Part shown: piece after piece, positions 9,051 to 18,083 of the stretch
How positions within the stretch are numbered: the stretch's first letter is position 1
Layout: every line of letters starts with the position of its first letter
Source: GCA-2697345 sp002697345
GTDB lineage: Bacteria > Pseudomonadota > Alphaproteobacteria > Rhodobacterales > Rhodobacteraceae
Direction: 5' to 3'
Length of the DNA: 64,000 nt
Assembly (NCBI GenBank): GCA_943787605.1
Contig: CALSNB010000001.1
Span: 1,302,001-1,366,000 of the forward strand
Made by a program: the position numbers and the translations under genes
Notes under the pieces: generated by a model
Told to the model about the DNA's origin: nothing
Databases searched by the model: none
The model's input: the letters and a program-made list of their open reading frames with translations, nothing else

Positions 9051-10172
9051 TTATTTATCTACCCCACCCCATATATCCTCTGCTGTACTTACAACTAGAT
9101 CTAACTTACGACGCTGATCATCAAAAGTTAAAGAATTTCCTTCCTCTGTAGATGCAAAACCACACTGAGGGGCAATTCCCAATTGCTCAAGATCTACATA
9201 CTTACTAGCCTCATCAAATTGCCTTTTTAACCAATCTTTACCTTCTAAAGTACCAGTTTTAGTTGTTATGAACCCTGGCATAATTCTCTGATGACCCTTT
9301 GCTAAAAATTTTAACGGCTCCAGACCACCAGCTCGATCAGTATCATACTCCATAAAAAACACATCAACCCCTGTCTTATTAAAAACTGTATCAGCAACAG
9401 AATCGTATGCCCCTTCAGCGGCATGCGTAGATCTAAAGTTTCCTCTGCACATGTGCATTGCTATCGTCATATCATCAGGCCGATCTTTAATTGCCTCATT
9501 CATCATCCAGGCATATCGACTGATTAGATAGTCTGGGTCTTGTTTTTTCAAAATTGCTGAAGCTCTATGTTTTGGATCGCACAAATATGCAAAAAATATA
9601 TCGTCCATTTGTAGGTAGCGACACCCTGCTTCATAAAAAGCAGTCACAGCTTTTTTATATGTTTGCGCTATATCAGCCGTGAGAAGCTCTATGTCTGTAT
9701 ATTCTGTTGGTTGAATATCTTCCAAGGCCGTACGAAAATGGCAACAAGAAGGTCCAGGAATAGAAATCTTTGGCGTCACTTTTGTATTATCTTTGACAAA
9801 TCTAAAATGATCTAAATGTGGATGATTTTCTGGAAAGTCAATTTTATCTGTAATCGTCGGAAAGATTGGCCTCAGTTTGACCCCTGCAAATTGAACTCCT
9901 GAATCTGGCTCTCTCTCTTCCATTTCTAACCCACTAAGCTCACCCATAAAATCATAATGCCAAAATGATCTTCGTTGCTCACCATCAGTTACAGCCATTA
10001 AACCAGCAGCTTCTTGCATTAAAATTAATTCTTCGATCGCTTGGTCTTCAACACCTTTGAGGTCTGTTGCATTGATTGAAGAAGTTTCATTGTAAGCTTT
10101 TCTTGCATTTTTTATAGAATCCGGGCGTAAAAGACTACCGACATGATCTGCACGATATATTGGTTTTTCCAT
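9051..10172 (-). CDS. stand-alone cobalamin-independent methionine synthase-type (MetE C-terminal domain) protein
   Basis: About 373 aa, forming one TIM barrel of the UROD/MetE superfamily. Zinc-ligand candidates match MetE: His and Cys in MHMCRGN, Glu in FFMEYD and a C-terminal Cys in APQCGFAS. There is no N-terminal MetE half, so it belongs to the short homologues annotated as 5-methyltetrahydropteroyltriglutamate-homocysteine methyltransferase, whose methyl donor is often unproven. I prefer the ATG at 10172 (EKPIYRADHVGSLLRP, close to the family N-terminus); an ATG 13 codons earlier at 10211 is possible but lacks a ribosome binding site. It is a single gene, convergent with glnE and divergent from the PPOX gene. 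Confidence 0.85.
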   Translation of the reverse strand: MEKPIYRADHVGSLLRPDSIKNARKAYNETSSINATDLKGVEDQAIEELILMQEAAGLMAVTDGEQRRSFWHYDFMGELSGLEMEEREPDSGVQFAGVKLRPIFPTITDKIDFPENHPHLDHFRFVKDNTKVTPKISIPGPSCCHFRTALEDIQPTEYTDIELLTADIAQTYKKAVTAFYEAGCRYLQMDDIFFAYLCDPKHRASAILKKQDPDYLISRYAWMMNEAIKDRPDDMTIAMHMCRGNFRSTHAAEGAYDSVADTVFNKTGVDVFFMEYDTDRAGGLEPLKFLAKGHQRIMPGFITTKTGTLEGKDWLKRQFDEASKYVDLEQLGIAPQCGFASTEEGNSLTFDDQRRKLDLVVSTAEDIWGGVDK

Positions 10173-10317
10173 TTTTTTTCCATCTGAACTTTTGTAATTT
10201 AGGGGTTGCATTATAATCAGAGCTTATTAAAAGCATAATTAATTTGACCTTACAATTACTAAGTCAAAACCACCCGTAAGTTTATTAGATCAGTATCGAA
10301 AAATTTTGGAGATACGA

Positions 10318-10917
10318 ATGACCCCGGAAAGATTAAGAGAAATTTATGGTGATATATCTCCCAGAGCAGCTGTCAAAACTATTGATTTCTTAGACACTCA
10401 CTGCATAAAATTTATCGAAAATTCACCCTTTTGTACGATTGCAACTTCTGATGGAGCTAGGCTTGATGTATCCCCCAAAGGGGACCCCGCAGGCTTCATA
10501 AAAATCTTGGATGACAAAAATATTATTATACCAGATCGTCCAGGAAACAACCGTATTGACGGTTTGTTAAATATCTTGAATCATCCATATGTAGCACTAT
10601 TATTCTTGATTCCTTCAGTAAATGAAACTCTCAGAGTTAACGGGAAAGCTATAATAATAGAGGATATTGACCTGTGCAAAGCACATGAAATTAATGGAAG
10701 AATTCCAAAAACAATTACCAAAATCACAGTGGAGGAAGTGTTCTTGCATTGTGGGAAAGCACCGTTACGTGGGTCTTTATGGAAGCCGCAAAGCTGGCCA
10801 GAAGAAAGGCCTATCCCAAATCTAAATCAAATTATAAAAGATCACGCAGGGGATAATGAAACCCCTGAAATGACAGATGCAGAAATAGAAAGTAAAGATA
10901 AAGAGGCACTTTATTAA
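10318..10917 (+). CDS. FMN-dependent PPOX-type flavoprotein (pyridoxamine 5'-phosphate oxidase-like)
   Basis: About 199 aa with a split-barrel flavin-binding fold. Characteristic stretches are FCTIATSDGARLDVSPKGDPAGF, IIPDRPGNNRIDGLLNIL and a C-terminal CGKAPLRGSLWKPQSWP, as in the MSMEG_1061/DR_2398 group of PPOX proteins. The role is uncertain; related proteins reduce or oxidise small substrates with FMN or F420. I choose ATG 10318 because GGAG at 10308-10311 lies 6 bases upstream; the frame is open further back to a TTG at 10306, which has no site. It is followed after 36 bp by the phosphate transporter on the same strand. Confidence 0.85.
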   Translation: MTPERLREIYGDISPRAAVKTIDFLDTHCIKFIENSPFCTIATSDGARLDVSPKGDPAGFIKILDDKNIIIPDRPGNNRIDGLLNILNHPYVALLFLIPSVNETLRVNGKAIIIEDIDLCKAHEINGRIPKTITKITVEEVFLHCGKAPLRGSLWKPQSWPEERPIPNLNQIIKDHAGDNETPEMTDAEIESKDKEALY

Positions 10918-10953
10918 GTAAACCAAGGCATAGAGTTAATATGGAGAGCTTTT

Positions 10954-12435
10954 ATGAATCGTGACAATAATCAAAATAACTGGAAACAATTGGATAGAGA
11001 TCTTGATAAGATTTCACAATTTAATTTTGCGTCCAAATATGTTTCAAGGCCGTTATTAGCGCCTGGTATTGGATTACTATTCATAATCTTATGTGGTATT
11101 GCTGTCGCTTTTTTCTTAGATGAAGAGAAATCATCTTATATAGTCATATTAGCAGCCATCTTTGGCGCCTACATGGCCTTAAATATTGGCGCTAATGATG
11201 TAGCTAATAATGTTGGACCTGCAGTCGGCGCCAAAGCTCTAACGATGGGAGGGGCCTTAGTAATAGCTGCTATCTGTGAAAGTGCGGGGGCTATTTTGGC
11301 AGGTGGAGATGTCGTAACAACTATTTCAAAAGGTATTATAAACCCTGCATCAGTAAATGACAAAACAGTATTTGTTTGGGCTATGATGGCATCATTAATA
11401 TCTGCTGCTCTATGGGTAAATTTAGCTACTATTTTTGGTGCACCTGTTTCAACAACTCATTCCGTAGTTGGGGGTGTTATGGGTGCTGGAATAGCAGCAG
11501 CTGGGTTTGCCGCTGTACATTGGCCCACTATGGGTAAGATCGCAGCAAGCTGGGTTATATCTCCTGTGCTTGGAGGCGGTATAGCGGCTTTGTTTCTTGC
11601 TTTCATTAAGTTTTCAATAATTTATAAAGAGGACAAAATTGCAGCAGGAATTAGATGGGTTCCTGTCTTAATAGGTCTAATGGCTGGGGTTTTTTCTACT
11701 TACCTTGCCTTAAAAGGCTTAAAAAAAATTATCCAATTAGACATAAGCACATCATTGTTAATTGGAGTTGTTTTAGGAGTTATCGTGTATGCGTTCTCTG
11801 CCCCCTTAATTAAATGGCAATCAAAAGGTTTAGAGAACCGTAATAAATCAATTAAAAAATTGTTTGCCATACCACTAGTTCTCTCTGCTGCACTGCTATC
11901 ATTTGCACATGGAGCAAATGATGTCGCCAATGCGGTTGGCCCTTTAGCGGCAATCGTACATACAGTTGAGTTTGGTAATGTGGCAGGGAAAGTTGAGATC
12001 CCCATGTGGGTGATGGTTATTGGGGCGATCGGTATTTCATTTGGCCTTCTACTTTACGGTCCTAAACTTATCCGAATAGTTGGCGATAAAATTACTAAAT
12101 TAAATCCAATGAGGGCTTATTGCGTGGCATTAGCAGCAGCCATAACAGTTATAATAGCATCTTGGTTGGGACTTCCAGTAAGCTCCACTCATATAGCTGT
12201 TGGAGGTGTCTTTGGGGTGGGTTTCTTTCGTGAATGGGATTCTGAAAGGAGAGCAAAAAATAATAGTTTTAAAAATAAAAAAATATCAAAAACTATCCCA
12301 AGTGGAGAACGTCGCAGACGAAAGCTAGTTAGGCGATCTCACTTTTTAACAGTGATCTCCGCATGGGTTATAACAGTACCAGCAGCTGCAGTATTATCGG
12401 GTGTAATATTTCTAATAATTAGTTATTTTGTATAA
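10954..12435 (+). CDS. inorganic phosphate transporter, PiT family
   Basis: 493-aa inner-membrane protein with about 10-12 hydrophobic segments. Both duplicated PiT signatures are present: GANDVANNVGPAVG near residue 77 and GANDVANAVGPLAA near residue 323, along with GAPVSTTHSVVGGVMG and GLPVSSTHIAVGGVFG. These families move phosphate with Na+ or H+. A soluble N-terminal stretch of about 35 residues precedes the first helix, and a basic loop (GERRRRKLVRRSH) precedes the last one. GGAGAG lies 7 bases before the ATG. No Pho-box is evident upstream and no PhoU-like gene is adjacent. Confidence 0.93.
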   Translation: MNRDNNQNNWKQLDRDLDKISQFNFASKYVSRPLLAPGIGLLFIILCGIAVAFFLDEEKSSYIVILAAIFGAYMALNIGANDVANNVGPAVGAKALTMGGALVIAAICESAGAILAGGDVVTTISKGIINPASVNDKTVFVWAMMASLISAALWVNLATIFGAPVSTTHSVVGGVMGAGIAAAGFAAVHWPTMGKIAASWVISPVLGGGIAALFLAFIKFSIIYKEDKIAAGIRWVPVLIGLMAGVFSTYLALKGLKKIIQLDISTSLLIGVVLGVIVYAFSAPLIKWQSKGLENRNKSIKKLFAIPLVLSAALLSFAHGANDVANAVGPLAAIVHTVEFGNVAGKVEIPMWVMVIGAIGISFGLLLYGPKLIRIVGDKITKLNPMRAYCVALAAAITVIIASWLGLPVSSTHIAVGGVFGVGFFREWDSERRAKNNSFKNKKISKTIPSGERRRRKLVRRSHFLTVISAWVITVPAAAVLSGVIFLIISYFV

Positions 12436-12528
12436 TAATATTTTAACATTAAATAAAACATATAAATCAATTCCGATCTTAATTCAGCAATCTTTCACTT
12501 TCAAAAAGTAAATAGTTAGGAATACTAA

Positions 12529-13692
12529 ATGTCATTAGTTATGAAGGGCTTTCCACCCCAAAAAACCGATCAAGCAACTCTAGGTAATTGGCGAACCGCA
12601 CCATTTAATAAATGGGGGTTTCAACATGTTAGGGAGATTATTCCGTCAGCAAATATTGCAAACAACCCAAAAGATGTCTGGTCTCTAACTAAAGGAAAAG
12701 ACAATTTATCTTCAATTGGTATTGAGACAGTAATGGAAAACACTAACTCCGATGCTATGGTTGTCGTTCAATCTGGAAAGTTAATTAAAGAGATTTATCG
12801 GAATGGGATGGATGAAAATTCACAACATATCTTAATGTCTGTCTCAAAATCTATTCTTGGATTAATAGCAGGAAAATTAATAGAAATTGGTAAAATTAAA
12901 GCTGATGACCAAATTACTTCATTCATCCCAGAATTAGTAGATTCAGCTTATGCAGGCTCAACCATACGAAACTTATTAGACATGCGGTCTGGTATTTCTT
13001 TTAATGAAGATTACTTAAAAAAAGATGGTCCGATAATCGATTACAGATTTGCGTCAAACTGGAATCCTGTTCCTGCTGACTGGAAACCCCAGGACCTAAG
13101 GTCTTTCATGTCAACCCTAACAGATACTTTGCAAAATCACGGCGGTAATTTCCAGTATGTCTCCCCCAATACTGACTTATTAGGTTGGGTTTTTGAGCGG
13201 GCTACTGGTATTCGCTATGCCGACTTAGTCTCCGAACTACTTTGGAAACCGTTAGGCGCCGAAACGTCCGGTTATATCACAGTAGATAGAATAGGGGGGG
13301 CCAGAGCAGCTGGTGGTAAATGTTTCTCAGCCCGAGATCTGGCAAGAGTAGGAATGATGCTTGCAGATGGAGGCAAAAGAGAAGGTCATCAAGTGATTTC
13401 TGAACAGTGGGTTAACGATATTGAAAATAATGGTGATCAAGAGGCTTGGGCACAGGGTAACTTTTACGAAGTTTTCAATAAACGTGATATGAAGTACCGA
13501 TCTAAGTGGTATGTTCAACAAACCGATACACCACTAATTCACGCGTGGGGAATACATGGCCAATTCATATTTGTTGACAGATCAAAAGAACTATCAATTT
13601 CTTGGTTTTCAAGCCAAGCTTTACCAGTAGATCAAATCGCAATGGAGAGAACTTTTTCGGTCGTTGAAAAAATCAGAGAGGCTTTATCCTAA
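12529..13692 (+). CDS. serine hydrolase of the beta-lactamase class C / NylB (6-aminohexanoate-dimer hydrolase) family
   Basis: 387 aa. The active-site SxxK motif is in MSVSKSILGL (about residue 105), and the Tyr motif is in QYVSPNTDLLGWV, as in NylB-type carboxylesterase/amide hydrolases. The C-terminal segment HAWGIHGQFIFVD takes the place of the KTG box. There is no signal peptide, so it is probably cytoplasmic, unlike secreted beta-lactamases. Family members hydrolyse esters or linear amides; an antibiotic-resistance role is not suggested. It ends 4 bp into the convergent gph gene. Confidence 0.85.
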   Translation: MSLVMKGFPPQKTDQATLGNWRTAPFNKWGFQHVREIIPSANIANNPKDVWSLTKGKDNLSSIGIETVMENTNSDAMVVVQSGKLIKEIYRNGMDENSQHILMSVSKSILGLIAGKLIEIGKIKADDQITSFIPELVDSAYAGSTIRNLLDMRSGISFNEDYLKKDGPIIDYRFASNWNPVPADWKPQDLRSFMSTLTDTLQNHGGNFQYVSPNTDLLGWVFERATGIRYADLVSELLWKPLGAETSGYITVDRIGGARAAGGKCFSARDLARVGMMLADGGKREGHQVISEQWVNDIENNGDQEAWAQGNFYEVFNKRDMKYRSKWYVQQTDTPLIHAWGIHGQFIFVDRSKELSISWFSSQALPVDQIAMERTFSVVEKIREALS

Positions 13693-14360
13693 AAATATCC
13701 TTTGAGCCGTGTTTCTAACTCTAAGTATTTATCAAAATGAAAATCACAAATAAACTCTGTTACAGGACCTCTACGGTAGCCTTGGGAAAACAAACCAAAT
13801 CTCACATTACTAGATACTGCTGTTTGCATATCAACCTCTGAATCACCAATAAAGATTGTCGAATTCGTTTTAGATTTCAGATGACTTACCGCTTCTAGGA
13901 GAGGGTGTGGGTTAGGTTTTCTTTCTGGAAACGTATCACCACAAATAACTACTTCGAAATATTGCTTTATGTCTAAATTTTCTAATACTTTATTTGTTAA
14001 ACTTGCAGGTTTATTAGTACAAATTCCTAAATTAAATCCTCGTAGATATAGCTTAGACAAGGCACCTTTGACACCTTGGTAGCATCGGCTGTGGGTTGTA
14101 GGGTTAGCGTAGTAATATTCCATAAAAACTTGAGTTGTAACTTCTGATACTTTTAGACCATATACATCTAAGCATCGTTCGATCAATTTACCTACCCCAT
14201 CCCCAATAAATGAACGAACTTGGTTAGATGGCAACGGATTTAAGTTAATACTTTTAAGCATTTCACTGCTCGCGGCGTGCATATCAGGTAGGGAATCTAC
14301 GAGTGTGCCATCTAAATCAAAGATAATACTTTCTACTGATTTTTCCATTTTATGGAACAT
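13689..14360 (-). CDS. gph: HAD-superfamily phosphatase, phosphoglycolate phosphatase-like
   Basis: 223 aa. HAD motif I is IIFDLDGTLVDS, motif II is the Thr of GICTNKPAS, motif III is the Lys near ERKPNPHPLLEA and motif IV is FIGDSEVDMQTA. The helical cap between motifs I and II is of the Gph type. Phosphoglycolate phosphatase removes 2-phosphoglycolate from oxygenase side reactions or DNA repair. It is the last gene of the fbp-fba-rpe-thioredoxin-like operon and its start overlaps the preceding gene by 28 bp (an alternative ATG at 14348 would overlap by 16). The sugar-phosphate context fits Gph, but related HADs act on other phosphoesters. Confidence 0.82.
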   Translation of the reverse strand: MFHKMEKSVESIIFDLDGTLVDSLPDMHAASSEMLKSINLNPLPSNQVRSFIGDGVGKLIERCLDVYGLKVSEVTTQVFMEYYYANPTTHSRCYQGVKGALSKLYLRGFNLGICTNKPASLTNKVLENLDIKQYFEVVICGDTFPERKPNPHPLLEAVSHLKSKTNSTIFIGDSEVDMQTAVSSNVRFGLFSQGYRRGPVTEFICDFHFDKYLELETRLKGYF

Positions 14361-14887
14361 CCCATTGAAGCGATTTGATCTCTTGGGCCAAGACCTGTTG
14401 TTGCAACCTCCAGCATGCCTTCATATAAATCTTTTTTTTGATCTGAGCTGGGTTCTTCTTTTCCTCCTGAATCAAGTCTACCACGATATTGTAATCCTAA
14501 GGTATTATTAAAACCAAAAAAATCTGGTGTGCATTCAGCTCCATAAGCCCGCGCGACTGACTGGGTTTCATCAAAAAGATATGGGAACGGGAAATTATTA
14601 GTAATGGCCAGTTTTTTCATATTTTCAAATGAATCGAGTGGATAACTCTTCACATCATTTGAGGAAATGGCTACAACCCCTATCCCTTTATTAGAAAGAT
14701 CTCTTGATACTTTTATAATTCTATCCAATGCACTCAAAACATAGGGGCAATGATTGCAGATAAACATCACTAAAAGACCATTTTCTTTAAGTAAAGCGTC
14801 TCGCGTATACAATTTCATTTCTGTACTGTGCAGCTCAAAATTTGGGGCAATCCAATCAAAATCACAGATTTTTTTCGCTTTAATCAT
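14333..14887 (-). CDS. thioredoxin-fold (AhpC/TSA-like redoxin) protein
   Basis: 184 aa with a redoxin fold starting APNFELHSTEMK. The motif FICNHCPYVLSALDRI presents two cysteines as CxxC (CNHC) where thioredoxins have CGPC; the family with CNHCPYV is widespread and poorly characterised. A conserved segment PYLFDETQSVARAYGAECTP contains the cis-Pro-like TP and an extra Cys. There is no signal peptide, so it is probably cytoplasmic. It sits between rpe and gph in the sugar-phosphate operon, which suggests redox care of metabolic enzymes, but this is inference. Confidence 0.85.
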   Translation of the reverse strand: MIKAKKICDFDWIAPNFELHSTEMKLYTRDALLKENGLLVMFICNHCPYVLSALDRIIKVSRDLSNKGIGVVAISSNDVKSYPLDSFENMKKLAITNNFPFPYLFDETQSVARAYGAECTPDFFGFNNTLGLQYRGRLDSGGKEEPSSDQKKDLYEGMLEVATTGLGPRDQIASMGCSIKWKNQ

Positions 14888-14907
14888 TTTTGAGGTTTCT
14901 CAATCTA

Positions 14908-15603
14908 TTATTTAACTAAACCTAACTCAGCTGCATTTCTCAACGCTCTTATATTAGAGCCATAAATATTCGGGTTATCAACCGAACCTCCTTTGAAAAC
15001 AGCTGAGCCAGCTACCAAAACATCTGCCCCTGCCGTCGATACTAATGGAGCTGTCTCTACTGTAACCCCCCCATCAACTTGAATATGAATTGGACGATCA
15101 CCAATCATTTTTGAGATTTTAACTATTTTATTAATTTGAGATTTTATAAATTTTTGACCACCAAAACCCGGATTTACGGTCATAACACAAATAAGATCTA
15201 CCATATCTAACAAAAACTCTATCTCTTCTATACCAGTTGCCGGATTTAACGCCACACCAGCCTTAGCTCCACTAGCCCTAATGGCTTGAAGGGTTCGATG
15301 TATGTGAGGGTCTGCCTCGACATGTGCAGTAATTATATCTGCACCACTACTCGCAAAGCTCTCTATATATTTATCAACAGGTGAAATCATCAGATGAACA
15401 TCCATTACACCTTTGATATGACGCCTCAAAGCCACACAGGTCTCCGGTCCAAACGTAATGTTTGGAACGAAGTGACCGTCCATGACATCAATATGAACCC
15501 AATCACAACCTTGTGCTTCTATTGCGACACACTCAGCCCCAAAGTTTGCAAAGTCTGCCGCTAGGATTGAAGGTGCAATCTTAATTTCATTTGAAAAATT
15601 CAT
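14908..15603 (-). CDS. rpe: ribulose-phosphate 3-epimerase
   Basis: 231-aa TIM barrel. Family motifs: IKIAPSILAADFANFG at the N-terminus, HIDVMDGHFVPNITFG, DVHLMISPVDKYI, VNPGFGGQKFI and IQVDGGVTVETA, with the metal-binding His/Asp residues in the second and last. It interconverts D-ribulose 5-phosphate and D-xylulose 5-phosphate in the pentose phosphate or Calvin pathways. In the operon it follows the aldolase by 95 bp and is separated from the redoxin gene by 20 bp. Length and sequence are ordinary. Confidence 0.96.
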   Translation of the reverse strand: MNFSNEIKIAPSILAADFANFGAECVAIEAQGCDWVHIDVMDGHFVPNITFGPETCVALRRHIKGVMDVHLMISPVDKYIESFASSGADIITAHVEADPHIHRTLQAIRASGAKAGVALNPATGIEEIEFLLDMVDLICVMTVNPGFGGQKFIKSQINKIVKISKMIGDRPIHIQVDGGVTVETAPLVSTAGADVLVAGSAVFKGGSVDNPNIYGSNIRALRNAAELGLVK

Positions 15604-15698
15604 TTTACTTTGTACCTACCTATCGACCAGATTTTGCAAGCTAAATTTTGGAACTCAGGTGATATTACCACATCTCAAATATTTACCAAAGCATAAAA

Positions 15699-16766
15699 CT
15701 ATGGTTTTGTTTCTGGATTCAGACGCCCACTTTCATACTCTTTAGCCATATCATCCATTGAAATTACATGAATTTTTGATCCATTTCCTGCTGTTCCAAA
15801 TCTTTCAAACCTGTCAATACAAAGTGATTTCATTTCGTTCATTGCAGGAACCAAAAATTTCCTAGGATCAAATTCTGACGGATTATCTGTTGCTACTTTC
15901 CGAAATTGTCCAGTCATTGCCATACGACAATCTGTATCAATATTTACTTTTCTTACCCCCATCTTGATGCCTTTTTCTATTTCTTCTACTGGTACTCCGT
16001 AGGTTTGAGGCATGCTACCTCCCGCTTCATTAATAAGGTCCTGGAGGTACTGTGGGACAGAAGAAGATCCGTGCATGACTAGATGAGTAGATGGTAACTT
16101 TAAGTTTATAGCTTGTATGATTGACATTGCTAAAATGTCTCCATCAGGCTTCCTACTAAACTTATAAGCTCCATGAGAGGTGCCACAGGCGATCGCTAAC
16201 GCGTCACACTTGGTTTTTGATACAAAATCAACTGCCTGGTCCGGATCAGTAAGAAGTTGTTCTTGACTCAATTTACCTTCGGCCCCTGAGCCATCTTCTA
16301 TTCCCGCTTCACCTGTCTCTAGAGAACCAAGGACTCCAAGCTCCCCTTCAACAGATGCCCCGACAGAATGAGCAGACATTGAAACCCGCTTTGTAATATC
16401 AACATTATATTCATAAGATGAAGGTGTCTTCATATCAGCTTCAAGGGATCCGTCCATCATTACGCTCGTAAAACCATGCTTTATAGCACTAAGGCATGTA
16501 GCCTCATTATTTCCATGATCTTGGTGCAAACATATTGGTACTCTAGGGTTCATCTCAGCTAAGGCTTGGACCATGCTACGAAGCATAACATCACCCGCAT
16601 AGGCCCTAGCACCTCGACTTGCCTGCAATATAACGGGCGAGTCAGTTTGTGCCGCAGCATCAACTATAGCCAGGCCCTGCTCCATATTGTTTATATTAAA
16701 AGCTGGAACGCCGTAAGAATGCTCTGCTGCATGATCAAGAAGTTGACGCAATGTTATTAAAGCCAT
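15699..16766 (-). CDS. fba: class II fructose-bisphosphate aldolase (Calvin-cycle subtype)
   Basis: Zinc-dependent aldolase, 355 aa from the ATG at 16766 (MALITLRQLLDHAAEHSYG, the usual family N-terminus; AAGGGG lies 11 bases upstream). The frame is open to 16814 but the extra 16 residues are not conserved in type. Seen: VPAFNINNMEQ, the zinc-site region CLHQDHGNN, GFTSVMMDGS, SVEGELGVLG, CGTSHGAYKF, HGSSSVPQYL and the C-terminal VNIDTDCRMA with GTAGNGSKI. It cleaves or makes fructose-1,6-bisphosphate and may act on sedoheptulose bisphosphate. It directly follows fbp, so gluconeogenic or Calvin-type flux is implied; no RuBisCO or phosphoribulokinase is in the window. Confidence 0.96.
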   Translation of the reverse strand: MALITLRQLLDHAAEHSYGVPAFNINNMEQGLAIVDAAAQTDSPVILQASRGARAYAGDVMLRSMVQALAEMNPRVPICLHQDHGNNEATCLSAIKHGFTSVMMDGSLEADMKTPSSYEYNVDITKRVSMSAHSVGASVEGELGVLGSLETGEAGIEDGSGAEGKLSQEQLLTDPDQAVDFVSKTKCDALAIACGTSHGAYKFSRKPDGDILAMSIIQAINLKLPSTHLVMHGSSSVPQYLQDLINEAGGSMPQTYGVPVEEIEKGIKMGVRKVNIDTDCRMAMTGQFRKVATDNPSEFDPRKFLVPAMNEMKSLCIDRFERFGTAGNGSKIHVISMDDMAKEYESGRLNPETKP

Positions 16767-16905
16767 GTATAGTATTACCCCTTTTTTATATTCAGCTTGA
16801 GGAAAGCATATCAAAAAAAATTGATCAAGGTAGTTTTTAAAAAATTAAAAGTTTCATTTAAAAGACATTAACCTTTACGTAAACAAGTCCAAATTTCGAG
16901 TAATT

Positions 16906-17868
16906 CTAAATTTCTTTTATCACTTTGATTAAACGCAAAATCTCGTCTTCAGAACCAAAACAAAACGGAGTTCGCACATGTAACGAATTCGGGACAATAT
17001 CTAATATTGGAATATTTCCATCAACTGCCAGCCCTCCGGCCTGTTCAATCAAATAAGCGATGGGGGCGCACTCATAAACCATACGTAATCTACCATTTTC
17101 ATATCCTTTTCTCCCATCTTCTGGATATAAGAAAACTCCACCTCTTACTAAAATTCGATGTGTCTCTGCTACTAGTGAAGCTATCCATCGCATATTATAA
17201 TTTTTGTTAAATGGGCCTCTTTCACCTAAGTTACAATTCTTAACGTATTCCGAAAATGTATTAGGCCAGTGTCGCGTGTTAGAGGAATTTATTGCATACT
17301 CCTGGGAAGTTTTCGTAATCGAAAAAGATTGATCAACTCGAATAAATTTTTGTTGAGCTCTATCTAAAACAAAGTAATTTATTCCATTGCCAATTGAAAA
17401 AACTAAAGAAGTCTGGGGACCAAATATAACATACCCTGCAGCTAACAAATCACTACCTTTCCTTAAAAAACTAGCGTTAGCATCTTCTTTTGCGGGGTAA
17501 ATCCCAAAAATTGTACCAATTGATACGTTTGAGTTTATATTTGACGACCCATCTAGTGGATCAATAGCTAGGGCCAAACTACCCTCAGCCTTCATTGCTA
17601 AGACCTCTTCTTGTTCTTCAGATGCGTACCACCTAACATCCGTGGAAATTAATGCACTCACGTACGCCTCATCAGCTATGATGTCTAAAGCTTTTTGTCC
17701 GTCACCATCTGAGTTTTTACCTACTTTCATATCAAGTCCACCACTAATAGGACTAACAGAAATTATGTCAGATAGATCTCTTGCTACAATAGAAATTTTT
17801 TCTAATACGTCTCTTAATTTAGCTGGAATATTAATATCTTTTAGATTTATGGTTGTCTCATCAGGCAT
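16906..17868 (-). CDS. fbp: fructose-1,6-bisphosphatase class I
   Basis: 320 aa. The inositol-monophosphatase-like metal site is shown by EEQEEVLAMKAEGSLALAIDPLDGSSN (Glu then DPLDGSS), followed by IGTIFGIYPA and, further on, IASLVAETHRILVRGGVFLYP and KGYENGRLRMVYECAPIAYLIEQAGG. It hydrolyses fructose-1,6-bisphosphate to fructose 6-phosphate in gluconeogenesis. A good AGGAAA site precedes the ATG. It is the first gene of the fbp-fba-rpe-redoxin-gph operon, reading from the 215-bp divergent gap shared with dgcA; I see no convincing operator there (a CbbR-type T-N11-A box cannot be judged by eye). Confidence 0.95.
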   Translation of the reverse strand: MPDETTINLKDINIPAKLRDVLEKISIVARDLSDIISVSPISGGLDMKVGKNSDGDGQKALDIIADEAYVSALISTDVRWYASEEQEEVLAMKAEGSLALAIDPLDGSSNINSNVSIGTIFGIYPAKEDANASFLRKGSDLLAAGYVIFGPQTSLVFSIGNGINYFVLDRAQQKFIRVDQSFSITKTSQEYAINSSNTRHWPNTFSEYVKNCNLGERGPFNKNYNMRWIASLVAETHRILVRGGVFLYPEDGRKGYENGRLRMVYECAPIAYLIEQAGGLAVDGNIPILDIVPNSLHVRTPFCFGSEDEILRLIKVIKEI

Positions 17869-18083
17869 AACGGAATTTTCCTAAACTATTAAGAAATATT
17901 AAAATTATCATAACACATGTATCAGAACTAGTTGAATAGGTAATTTAGAGACATTTAATCTATATTAAATAATGTGCTAAAATTAATATTTTGATTAGTG
18001 CTGTTTCTGGTTGCACCTCAATCCATTATTCGCCAAATAATATATAGGATTTATTTTATCTAAAGTAATTCAAAGGATTAATT

